Shown: one piece after another, positions 1 to 9,700 of the stretch
Position numbering within the stretch: position 1 is the first letter of the stretch
Layout of the letters: each line of letters starts with the position of its first letter
Origin: an archaeon
GTDB taxonomy: Archaea; Thermoplasmatota; Thermoplasmata; JAJSAE01
DNA: 38,172 nt
Assembly: GCA_024281315.1 (NCBI GenBank)
Contig: JAJSAE010000087.1
Span: forward strand, 1-38,172
Direction of reading: 5' to 3'
Notes under the pieces: model-generated
Told to the model about the DNA's origin: nothing
Database searches by the model: none
Seen by the model: only the letters and a program-made list of their open reading frames with translations
Position numbers and translations under genes: made by a program

Positions 1-2
1 AG

Positions 3-722
3 ACCCCGACCAACCCTCTTCTGAAGCTGTGCGACATAGAAGAAATATCGAATATGGCCCGCGAGAAAGGAATCCGTGTGTTGGTCGACAATACCTTCGC
101 CACTCCGTATTTTCAGAAGCCTCTGAGGCTCGGTGCGGATATTGCGCTTCACAGCACGACAAAGTATGTTAACGGGCACAGCGACTCCGTGGGGGGTGCA
201 ATAATGGTTTCGGACGAAGAACTCCATGAGAGGCTGAAATACTGCCAGAACGCTGCGGGAGCCATCCTTTCGCCCTTTGACAGTTATCTGACTCTCAGAG
301 GGATAAAGACCCTTGCGTTGAGAATGAGAGAACACGAAAAGAACGCCGTGAAAGTTGCGGAATATCTGGAATCCCATCCGAAAATAAAGCGGGTTTTTTA
401 TCCGGGTCTGGAAAGTCATCCCCAGCACGAGCTGGCGAAAAAGCAGATGAGCGGCTTCGGAGGGATGATATCGTTTGAAATCAATGGCGGAGAGAAAGAG
501 GCCGTAAGATTTCTGGAAAATCTGAAGCTTTTTGCCCTCGCGGAAAGTCTGGGTGGCGTGGAATCGCTTATAGAAAGCCCCGCTCTGATGACGCATTCCG
601 CACTCCCTCGCTAGGAAATGGAAAAAATAGGTATCTCCCGCTCGCTGATACGGATGTCCGTGGGAATTGAAGAGATCGGGGACCTGATAGAAGACATTGA
701 GAGGGGATTGAATAGCATATGA
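3..722 (+). CDS. Cystathionine gamma-synthase/lyase-like PLP enzyme, 5'-truncated by the window edge, with an in-frame TAG at 612-614
   Basis: Reads TPTNPLLKLCDIEEIS...DNTFATPYFQKPL...HSTTKYVNGHSD (PLP Lys motif)...ESLGGVESLIESPALMTHSALPR-TAG-EMEKIGISRSLIRMSVGIEEIGDLIEDIERGLNSI-TGA. The sequence after TAG is the canonical C-terminus of the family in the same frame. Confidence 0.9.
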
Positions 723-729
723 GGAAACT

Positions 730-3180
730 ATGGAAGTGAAGTATATGGAAGAAAAAGAGACCAGAAAAACCGAATTGAAGATCTCCGGCATGTCGTGTGC
801 CACATGCGCCGTATCAATAGAGAATTCGCTGTCACATCTGGAGGGGGTCCATCTTGCAAAAGTGAACCTCGGAACCGAAACCGCAATCGTCGAATACGAG
901 CCCGAGAAAGTGGACCTCAGCGGGATGCGGGAGGCCGTGAAATCGGCGGGATATGAGGTTATAAACGATGCCGTAACGCTCAAAATAGGAGGGATGACAT
1001 GCGCAAGTTGCGTGAGAACCATTGAGAACTCCGTTCGAAAACTGGAGGGAGTTGCGGATGTAAGTGTGAATCTTGCTGCCGAAAAAGCGTTCATCACCTT
1101 CAATCCGAAGATGACCGGAGTTTCCGAGATAAAAAAGGCCGTGGAAGATGCCGGCTACGAGGCTCTCGGAGTGGAAGGGGAAGACGATGACATGGAAAAG
1201 AGCATGAGAGAGAAGGACCTGAAAAAGAAACTGAACAGAATAATCATCGGCTTCGCCGTGGGCGTTCCCATGATGTTCCTCCCCTATATGGGTATTCCGT
1301 TTCCCGTTCCCGTTTCCTACATTCTGCTCGTCATATCCCTGCCGGTCTTTGTTTACCTCAGTCAGCCGATTTTCTCCGCCGCATATCACTCTCTTATAAA
1401 CAGAAACCTCAGCATGGATGTTATGTACTCAATGGGGATAGGTGTCGCTTTCGTTGCCAGCATTCTCGGAACATTCCAGATCGTTCTGTCCAGAGAATTT
1501 CTATTCTATGACACCGCAATCCTGCTGGCGGCATTCCTTATGATGGGGAGATACCTTGAGGCCAGAGCAAAGGGGAAGACCTCCGAGGCGATAAAGAAGC
1601 TCATGGGCCTTCAGCCGAAGACGGCCATTGTAATCAGAGACGGAAAGGAGATGGAACTGCCCATAGAGGATGTGGTAATCGGGGATAGCATCGTCGTCAA
1701 ACCCGGAGAGAGAATTCCGGTTGACGGGGGCGTTGAGGACGGTGAGAGCTATGTGAACGAGGCCATGATTACGGGAGAGCCTGTTCCGGTGCTTAAAAAG
1801 AGCGGGGACGATGTTATAGGAGGAACCATAAACACCAACAGTGTCCTGAAATTCAGGGCCGCGAAGGTGGGAAAGGATACCGTGCTTGCCAGAATAATAA
1901 AACTCGTCGAGGAAGCGCAGGGCTCGAAGCCCCCCGTTCAGAGGATTGCAGATAAGGCGGTGGTTTATTTCATACCAGCGGTTCTCGGAATCGCCATCTT
2001 TTCGTTTCTGGGATGGTACTTCATTGCGGGAAATACCCTCCTCTTCTCCCTTACGGCCCTTATCTCCGTTCTTGTGATTGCATGCCCCTGTGCCCTTGGT
2101 CTCGCCACACCCACCGCCGTAACGGTAGGAGTCGGAAGGGGGGCCGAACTGGGAATCCTTATAAAAAGCGGTGACGCCCTCGAAATATCGGAGAAAATCA
2201 CCACGGTAATATTCGACAAGACGGGAACGCTTACGGAAGGTAAGCCGGATGTTGTGAATATAATAAGCTACGGAATAAGCGAAGAAGAACTCCTTGCCCT
2301 TGCCGCCGGAATAGAGAAGAACTCGGAGCACCCTCTCGGAAAGGCCGTTATGAAGAAGGCAGAGGAAGACGGAATAAAAGCCGCGGAAGTGAAGGAGTTC
2401 AACGCTCTCAGTGGAAAAGGGGTCATCGGAAGAATCGGGGAAAAGGAGATTGTCGTGGGAAACAGGATGCTCTTTAAAGAACGGGGATTAAAATACCCGG
2501 AAGAAGTGGATAAGGACATTGTAAAACTGGAGAAAGAGGGGAAGACCGTCATTATGGTGGCAACGGACGGGAGAGTCAGCGGCCTCATCGCAATTGCGGA
2601 CCGGATAAAGAAGAGCGCCATGAATACGGTGAAGGAACTCAATAGGATGGGAATAAAGGTCGCCATGATAACGGGAGACAACAGAAGGACAGCAGAAGCC
2701 GTGGCAAGACAGCTGGGCATCGACCATGTGATGGCCGAGGTCCTTCCGGAAGACAAATCCAACAATGTGAAAAAACTGCAGGCAGAGGGGGAAATCGTTG
2801 CTTTCGTGGGGGACGGCATAAACGATGCACCCGCTCTGGCACAGGCGGATGTGGGTATCGCCGTCGGAAGCGGGACGGACATTGCCATGGAGAGCGGAGA
2901 TATTGTCCTCATGAAGGACGAACTCACCGATGTGGTGGTCGGAATAGAGCTGGGGAGGAAGGTAATGGCCAGAATAAAACAGAACCTTTTCTGGGCCTTT
3001 GCCTATAACACCGCCCTTATTCCGGTGGCCGCGGGCCTCCTTTACCCCATATACGGCATAACATTTCGGCCGGAGTTTGCTGGCCTCGCTATGGCTATGA
3101 GTTCCGTTACCGTTGTGAGCTTCTCCCTGCTTCTGAAAAGGTATGTGCCTTCCATTAAAAAGAACGGAGGGGGAGCGTGA
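730..3180 (+). CDS. copA: Cu+-type P1B ATPase with two N-terminal HMA domains
   Basis: Two CxxC HMA motifs (MSCATC, MTCASC), CPCALGLATPTA, DKTGTLT, SEHPLG, GDGINDAPALAQADVG. Confidence 0.95.
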   Translation: MEVKYMEEKETRKTELKISGMSCATCAVSIENSLSHLEGVHLAKVNLGTETAIVEYEPEKVDLSGMREAVKSAGYEVINDAVTLKIGGMTCASCVRTIENSVRKLEGVADVSVNLAAEKAFITFNPKMTGVSEIKKAVEDAGYEALGVEGEDDDMEKSMREKDLKKKLNRIIIGFAVGVPMMFLPYMGIPFPVPVSYILLVISLPVFVYLSQPIFSAAYHSLINRNLSMDVMYSMGIGVAFVASILGTFQIVLSREFLFYDTAILLAAFLMMGRYLEARAKGKTSEAIKKLMGLQPKTAIVIRDGKEMELPIEDVVIGDSIVVKPGERIPVDGGVEDGESYVNEAMITGEPVPVLKKSGDDVIGGTINTNSVLKFRAAKVGKDTVLARIIKLVEEAQGSKPPVQRIADKAVVYFIPAVLGIAIFSFLGWYFIAGNTLLFSLTALISVLVIACPCALGLATPTAVTVGVGRGAELGILIKSGDALEISEKITTVIFDKTGTLTEGKPDVVNIISYGISEEELLALAAGIEKNSEHPLGKAVMKKAEEDGIKAAEVKEFNALSGKGVIGRIGEKEIVVGNRMLFKERGLKYPEEVDKDIVKLEKEGKTVIMVATDGRVSGLIAIADRIKKSAMNTVKELNRMGIKVAMITGDNRRTAEAVARQLGIDHVMAEVLPEDKSNNVKKLQAEGEIVAFVGDGINDAPALAQADVGIAVGSGTDIAMESGDIVLMKDELTDVVVGIELGRKVMARIKQNLFWAFAYNTALIPVAAGLLYPIYGITFRPEFAGLAMAMSSVTVVSFSLLLKRYVPSIKKNGGGA

Positions 3181-3413
3181 TAGAGACCGAGGCAGTTCTC
3201 ACCTGCCCCTACTGCGGGAAATCTTACCGCGTCAGTATGCCCACGGACCGCTGCGTGACAATGCTGAGGTGCGAAGAGTGCGGCAGCATCATGGCTGCAG
3301 AGGAGGGAGATTGCTGTGTGTTCTGCTCTTACGCTGATAAAAAATGCCCTGGGAAACAGGGAGAAAATACAGACAAAGGAGGTGAAAAATATGGCCATAG
3401 ATCCGGTATGTAA
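3177..3413 (+). CDS. Small Cys-rich zinc-ribbon-like protein (GDCCVFCSY motif)
   Basis: CPYCGKSYRV...LRCEECGSIM...GDCCVFCSYADKKCP. GTG start overlaps the copA stop (GTGA). Confidence 0.7.
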   Translation: MIETEAVLTCPYCGKSYRVSMPTDRCVTMLRCEECGSIMAAEEGDCCVFCSYADKKCPGKQGENTDKGGEKYGHRSGM

Positions 3414-3576
3414 AATGGAAGTGGATGAGAATACAGCGCAGTTTACAAGCGAATACCGCGGAAAAACCTACTACTTCTGCGCACCGGGATGTAAGAAGGC
3501 TTTTGAGGAAAAGCCGGAAAAATATCTCGATGCAGAGGAAAAGCCGAAGAAACACCATCACTGCTGCGGACACTGA
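3391..3576 (+). CDS. YHS-domain metal-binding protein with HHHCCGH tail
   Basis: MAIDPVCKMEVDENTAQFTSEYRGKTYYFCAPGCKKAFEEKPEKY. Strong SD (GGAGGTGA) upstream of the ATG at 3391; the track start at 3316 is too early. Confidence 0.85.
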   Translation: MAIDPVCKMEVDENTAQFTSEYRGKTYYFCAPGCKKAFEEKPEKYLDAEEKPKKHHHCCGH

Positions 3577-3642
3577 ATTCGCCCAAATCCCTTCTTTTTT
3601 TATTCCGTTGAGGCGGGAGTTACTCGGGTTTGTCCAGAAAGG

Positions 3643-3670
3643 TTTATAAACGATTGAATGATTGCTCAAT
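3643..3670 (+). promoter_or_regulatory. Candidate TATA box (TTTATAAA 3643-3650) followed by inverted repeat ATTGA-N8-TCAAT (3653-3670)
   Basis: Direct reading; lies just upstream of the regulator/ATPase operon. Confidence 0.5.
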
Positions 3671-3682
3671 TGTACAGGTGAT

Positions 3683-3736
3683 ATGATGTCAGAGATATGC
3701 AGAATAATACCCGAACTGAAGGAGGCTGAAAAATGA
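3683..3736 (+). CDS. 17-aa leader ORF (MMSEICRIIPELKEAEK) overlapping the regulator start by ATGA
   Basis: SD CAGGTGAT directly before ATGATG. Stop TGA (3734-3736) overlaps the ATG at 3733. Contains the SD (AAGGAGG) of the downstream gene. Confidence 0.4.
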   Translation: MMSEICRIIPELKEAEK

Positions 3737-4116
3737 AACCGACATCGCCCGACAGCGGAGATTCGGAATGCTGCAACTATGAAGAGCATGACGATAAAAT
3801 CCGCATGGCAAGAAAGAATCTGCCCGAGGAGGAGAAACTGCTGGAGATCTCGGATTTCTTCGATGCTCTCGGAAATCCAACTCGTGTGAAAATTCTGCTG
3901 GCCATTATGGATGTGGAGCTGTGCACATGCGACCTATCCGCCATAACGGGCCTCTCCCTCTCGGCCATCTCCCATCAGTTGAGGATCCTGAAGGACAGGC
4001 ACATCGTGACTTACAGAAAGGACGGAAAGAATGTCTTCTATCGCCTGGATGACAGACACATAACCGATATAGTGAATAAAACGCTTGAACATCTGGGAGA
4101 GTCCGAAGGCAGATAA
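3733..4116 (+). CDS. ArsR/SmtB-family (CadC-like) metalloregulator
   Basis: Winged-helix sequence LEISDFFDALGNPTRVKILLAIMDVELCTCDLSAITGLSLSAISHQLRILKDRHIVTYRKDGKNVFYRL; ELCTCD metal-site-like motif and N-terminal CC. Confidence 0.9.
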   Translation: MKPTSPDSGDSECCNYEEHDDKIRMARKNLPEEEKLLEISDFFDALGNPTRVKILLAIMDVELCTCDLSAITGLSLSAISHQLRILKDRHIVTYRKDGKNVFYRLDDRHITDIVNKTLEHLGESEGR

Positions 4117-4141
4117 AAAAATTCAGACCAGCGGTGAAAAA

Positions 4142-6250
4142 ATGAAAAAGTACAGACTGAAAAACCTTGACTGCCCCACATGCGCCCTCGAACTGGAGCA
4201 GAGCCTGAACGAGATGGACGGAGTAAAGCGCGTGTCGATCAATTTCGAAACGGAGAGCATGAGAATCGATGCCGACGACATGGACAGTGTAATAAAGCTA
4301 ATTAAGAGGGAAGAACCCGGAATAAAGGTTCTGAAAGAGGATGAGGGAGAGGAAGGGGATAGCATAAAAAAGGAACTGGCCTTCATTCTGATTGCGGCTG
4401 TCCTTTTCGTGGCGGGAATGATTTTCCGCAGCGACCTTCATTCAACCCCGTACTCAGCGGGAGAATATCTGGTTTTCCTCTCGTCCTACTTCCTCAGCGG
4501 CTGGAGCGTCCTTTCAAGTGCGGGAAAGAACATGATACACGGAAAGGTATTTGACGAGAACTTTCTGCTGACGGTGGCCACAATAGGGGCGATTGCCATT
4601 CACGAACTGCCGGAGGCCGTCGGCGTCATGCTGTTCTTTCAGGTAGGAGAGCTGCTGCAGGCAGTCTCCGTAAACCACTCGCGCAGGTCCATAAAGTCGC
4701 TTCTGGAGATCAGACCGGACCACGCAAATCTTCTGGTGGGAAAGGATGTGAGAGAAGTCTCGCCGGAGGAGGTCGTTCCCGGAGACATTATCCTCGTAAA
4801 ACCGGGGGAAAAGATACCGCTGGACGGTAAGATCATCGAGGGGGTCTCTCAGCTGGACACATCCCCGCTCACCGGAGAATCGGTTCCCAGAAGCGCAAAA
4901 CAGGGCGATATGGCACTGGCAGGGAGCATTAACAAGGGAGGTCTTCTCAAGATAAGAGTCACAAGGCCCATGGCGGAATCCTCCATATACAGAATCCTTG
5001 ATATGGTGGAGAATGCAAGGAACAAGAAATCCGAAACCGAGAGGTTCATAACCCGCTTTGCCAGGTACTATACGCCTGCCGTGGTCTTTTCGGCCATGAT
5101 GGTGGCCGTTATCCCTCCGCTCGTTCTGCCGGGTGCTACCTTTTCGGAATGGCTCTACCGCGCTCTTATCCTTCTGGTGATATCCTGTCCGTGTGCGCTT
5201 GTCATAAGCATACCGCTGGGATATTTCGGAGGGGTAGGGAGGGCCTCGAAAGAGGGAATTCTTGTCAAGGGCTCGAAGTTTCTGGATACTCTGGCAGGGG
5301 TTCGAACCGTCGTGTTCGATAAGACGGGGACCCTGACAAAAGGAGTGTTCATGGTGACAAAGGTGGTCCCGGCAAACGGCTTCCGCGAGAGCGAGGTTAT
5401 CGCCATGGCTGCTGCGGCAGAGGCCTATTCGAGCCACCCCATTGCCACCTCAATAATGGAAGCCAGCGGAGAAAAGGGGGACATCTCTCAAGCCGAGGAG
5501 TACGAGGAGATTTCCGGACACGGCATCAAAGCGAAGGTCGGCGGGAGAACGGTGATGGTCGGGAACGACAGACTCCTTCATAAAGAAGGTGTGGAACACC
5601 CGTTATGTAATGTTCCGGGTACGGTGGTTCATGTGGTCGTCGACGGCGTCTATGCGGGATACATATCCATCTCGGACGAACCTAAAGATGATGCCAGAGA
5701 GTCGGTGAAGAGGCTGAGAGAGGTGGGGATAAAGAGAATGATCATGCTGACGGGAGACAATGAAGCCGCTGCAAGGCAGATAGCAGAAGAACTCGGCATG
5801 GACGAGTACCACGCGGACCTCCTCCCTCAGGATAAACTGCGCATTCTCGAAGAGATTACAAGAAATTCCTCAGGTAAGATCGCCTATGTGGGAGACGGCA
5901 TAAACGATGCTCCTGTTCTGGCCAGAGCGGATGTGGGTATCGCCATGGGTGCACTCGGCTCGGAAGCGGCGATAGAGACCGCCGATGTGGTTATAATGAC
6001 GGAGTCCCTGTCCAGAATACCGGAAGCCGTAAGAATCGGGAGAAAAACACGGAGAATTATCTGGCAGAACATTATCTTCGCTCTCACCGTGAAGATAGGC
6101 TTTATCATCTTCGGCATGGTGGGGGCCATTACCATGTGGGAAGCCGTTTTTGCAGATGTCGGCGTGGCCCTGATTGCGCTTCTTAACGCTACGAGGATTC
6201 TACGGGCGAAAGATATAAACCGCTTCTCCCCCTCCCCCATAGACGGGTGA
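4142..6250 (+). CDS. cadA: Cd2+/Zn2+/Pb2+-type P1B ATPase
   Basis: HMA (LDCPTCA), SCPCALVISIPLGYFGG, DKTGTLT, GDGINDAPVLARADVGIAMG. Start chosen at MKKYRLKNLDCPTC. Confidence 0.93.
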   Translation: MKKYRLKNLDCPTCALELEQSLNEMDGVKRVSINFETESMRIDADDMDSVIKLIKREEPGIKVLKEDEGEEGDSIKKELAFILIAAVLFVAGMIFRSDLHSTPYSAGEYLVFLSSYFLSGWSVLSSAGKNMIHGKVFDENFLLTVATIGAIAIHELPEAVGVMLFFQVGELLQAVSVNHSRRSIKSLLEIRPDHANLLVGKDVREVSPEEVVPGDIILVKPGEKIPLDGKIIEGVSQLDTSPLTGESVPRSAKQGDMALAGSINKGGLLKIRVTRPMAESSIYRILDMVENARNKKSETERFITRFARYYTPAVVFSAMMVAVIPPLVLPGATFSEWLYRALILLVISCPCALVISIPLGYFGGVGRASKEGILVKGSKFLDTLAGVRTVVFDKTGTLTKGVFMVTKVVPANGFRESEVIAMAAAAEAYSSHPIATSIMEASGEKGDISQAEEYEEISGHGIKAKVGGRTVMVGNDRLLHKEGVEHPLCNVPGTVVHVVVDGVYAGYISISDEPKDDARESVKRLREVGIKRMIMLTGDNEAAARQIAEELGMDEYHADLLPQDKLRILEEITRNSSGKIAYVGDGINDAPVLARADVGIAMGALGSEAAIETADVVIMTESLSRIPEAVRIGRKTRRIIWQNIIFALTVKIGFIIFGMVGAITMWEAVFADVGVALIALLNATRILRAKDINRFSPSPIDG

Positions 6251-6741
6251 ATCAGATGAACGGCGAAAAGAACCGTTTCGATGCTCTGAAGAGGAAAATA
6301 GACGAAATCCTCGGCTCCTCATCCATTCCCTGGGAAAAGGAACAGGCCATCTGCGAACTCCTACGCAGAGAGGTGCCGCACTACGACTGGGTGGGCTTCT
6401 ACTTCGTGGACCAGAAAAACAGGGACGAACTGGTCCTCGGCCCCTTCTCCGGCGAGCCTACGGAGCATGTCCGAATAAAGTTCGGGGAGGGGATATGCGG
6501 GCAGGCCGCAGAGACCCGAAATGTCTTCGTGGTGCAGGATGTGTCGAAGGAGGATAACTATCTCTCATGCAGCCCTGATGTGAGGTCAGAGATTGTGGTC
6601 CCCATATTCAAAGACGGAGAGGTCGTCGGGGAACTGGATATAGACTCCCACAGGATAAATCCTTTTACGGAGGAGGACAGGGAATTTCTGGAATGGATAT
6701 GCGAGATGGTAAGTAAACACCTGCAACGAATGAAAAAATAA
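6247..6741 (+). CDS. GAF-domain protein resembling free methionine-(R)-sulfoxide reductase (fRMsr)
   Basis: YDWVGFYFVDQKNRDELVLGPFSGEP...GICGQAAE...YLSCSPDVRSEIVVPIFKDGEVVGELDIDSH. GTG start overlaps the cadA stop. Confidence 0.8.
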   Translation: MNQMNGEKNRFDALKRKIDEILGSSSIPWEKEQAICELLRREVPHYDWVGFYFVDQKNRDELVLGPFSGEPTEHVRIKFGEGICGQAAETRNVFVVQDVSKEDNYLSCSPDVRSEIVVPIFKDGEVVGELDIDSHRINPFTEEDREFLEWICEMVSKHLQRMKK

Positions 6742-6757
6742 GGGGTTTGGAGCCTGC

Positions 6758-9700
6758 CTATTTCTTCTCATACTTCCCGTCTATGAGGTCCATCACAAAC
6801 CTGAATGTGCCTTCCACGCTCTCCATATTGCCGTCCCAGTTCTCAAGAAGGTCCCCGTACTTTTCCTCGATATCCTCTATGCATCTCTTCAACTGCGGGC
6901 GGAACGGCTCGCTCTCCTCCCCGAGAATCACTGCGGCCAGAATGATATACTTACCTCTCTCGAGAAGTATCTGGAAACGCCCGAACTTCATTTCGCTCAG
7001 TGACCCCTGCTCGCCTCCGAAAGAGTCCTTAACAAAATCCTGCACCGCAACCAGCATACTGCTCAGGATATCCTGATCCATATCTGGCCTGAGGCGGCGC
7101 GTGAAGTGCTTTATAAGCCGGCCGTCCCTATACATAAAGAACAGTTCATCTATCAGCGTCTCTTTGCGCCCCCTCTTCTTCATCAGGAAAAGTGTCAAGA
7201 GAAGGGCTATGACAGCGGCTATGGCCCCTATTGCGGCATATATCAGATACATCGACGAGTTGCCCGAAACCTCCGGAGCCATGTTAACCGTACCTATGGA
7301 ATTCGTAGCTCCCGGGAGTACCGTTATGTTCTTCGAGAGGGTCTGGTAACCGCCCAGCACGATAACGACCGTCTGCTCCCCTGCCGGGACCGACCGTATC
7401 ACGAATGACCCCACCTCATCGGTGGTGGCCCGTATCGTGGGATCGCTCTGAATATAGACCGTTGCTCCGGATACCGGGGAACCGGAATCATCGAGAACGA
7501 TGCCTGTCACCGTCCCGACGACCGTCGCTGCACTGACATTCACCCATGTGGTATCCGAATCGCTGTTTCCGCTGAAATCCGTAACCAGAAGGGTTATTTC
7601 GTATACTCCCGGTTTCGTGAAGTTATACCGCACCTGCTCTCCGTAGAGCCTCTTCAGGCCGTTATCGTCGAAGGTCCATGTGTAGTTTTCGATTCCGTAG
7701 TTATCTGTACTGAGGCCAGCGTCCAGAACCACGGTGTCGCCAACAAGCGCATTGCGGGGCGGTCCCGCGTTCGCAGTGGGAGGAACAGGGTCGGAAACGC
7801 TGAACTGGCCGGTCAGAGATGCGCCCACACCGCTGTTGTCCTCGACCCATATGCTGAAGACGAAGGTCCCCACATGCTCGTAAGCGGTAACATAGTGGAA
7901 GAGATCGCCTGAAGATGCCATGCTCCTGTTGAAGAGCCATTGTCCGCCCGGGCCGGTGATATTAAGCATGCACGCACTGATCCCCGAAATATCCGAGACA
8001 TGGACGCTTATGTTCACGCTCTCCGAAAAGGCGGGCGATGCGGGAGAGACGGAAAGGCCCTGAAAGACAGGAGGAGTCGTATCGCGAACAACCGAGCCTG
8101 ACGCCGAAGAATTGACGAGGCCGTTAATGTCCGATACCCACACGGTAACATTTACCTCCCCCGTATCCGCCGGGGAATAGAGGAACCACCACGCGTTGCC
8201 GGCGTTTGACATGCTGTAATTACCCACTGTCTGCCCGTTCAGGCGTATGTGGACGCGAGCGGTTCCGATACCGGAAAGGTCGTCTGCAACAAGAGATATG
8301 TTTATTTCTCCGCCGAGTTCGCAGGGGTTAGGGCTCATGTCCAGAAGAGTTATCTCAGGAGGCGCCGAATCGTGCCCGCATGCGGCATCCCCAGACGAAG
8401 GTGGGGCCTCGGTATTGTTCAGGATATCGGAAGCGATGCTGTAAAACTGATAGTAACCGTCCCCGTCGGGCGTGTCGAAAGACCACTGATAGGGGCTGCT
8501 GACATCGGTGTCGAAGAGCGTCCACGCACCCCATGAAGCATTATCTGGCGAGTAGCGGTACCAGAGCCCCACCGAGGAGATACCGGAAAGGCCGTCGCTC
8601 GCATTGACTTCTACCTGAACGACCCCCGTCTGCCAGTACGGCAGAATAGCGGAAACATTCGAGGACGGTGGAGATGAGTCAAAGGCCATTGCGGTCTCTG
8701 CACTCCCTTTCATCCCCTCGTAATTGCCTGCGCTGTCGTTGGCAAGCGAGAAGAACTCATAATATCCATCACCTGCAGGCATGCCAAAAGACCACTGGTA
8801 CGGGGAGCTAGCGTCAGCAGCGAACAGTGTCCACGGACCCCATGAAGCATTATCCGCCGAATAGCGGTACCAGAGCTCCACATACGATATACCCGGACCC
8901 GAATCATAGGCCGTGGCATTAATGGTAACCGGAGAGAGAGCGGTCCAGTAGAATGAGGAGGGGTCAACGGAGCTCACTGGGGACATGGTATCCTGCACGG
9001 TAAAATTCCCCGAGGAACTGTTCCAGTTGTCAAAAGTGTCGTTGGCCCATATCGTATAGTTATAGACCCCGAGTTCCGTGTATGTCCCGTTGAGATAATA
9101 TCTCCCGGCGGAGGCGTCGAATAACATGGTGGTGTTGGTGGTACTTCCTCCTGGCGCAGTTACTTCCAGAGAGACCGTATCCACGCCTGAGAGGTCCGTT
9201 ATGTTGGCGCTTATGTTCACCGGCGAGGGATACTCTGCCGGTTCAGGAACCACCTGAACATCCATTATTTCCGGAGGATCGAGCTCGTATATCAGGACAG
9301 GATAGGAGCCGCTGGAGGGGCTCGCCGCACTGTTGCCCACAGTATCGTTGGCCCATATGTAATAATACAGGTATCCGGACGCGCTCTGGGAGGGAATAGT
9401 GGCCACATATGTGGATGTGGATGCGATGTTCGTCATGTTCACTGCAGTGAAGAATGAAGAGCCGACCTCCTGATAATACAGGATAACACTGTCAACGGTG
9501 CCGTCATCGGTGACATCGGCATATATCTCTATCGAATCCCCCACCAGAGCACGGCTCACCGGAGTGGTGCTGATGACCGGCGGATATGAATGCAGGGTGA
9601 AATCAAGCCAGAGAGTGTCTCCCGCGGAAAGCGCGTGGTTGTCTGACCTGTTATCGGCATACCCCGCCTTGTGGGCCACCACATCGTATGTGCCGGGAGG

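Noticed and set aside
832-6240. Large minus-strand ORFs opposite copA and cadA (185, 276, 219, 307 aa)
   Set aside because: Antisense to strongly recognisable ATPases; no domain signal.
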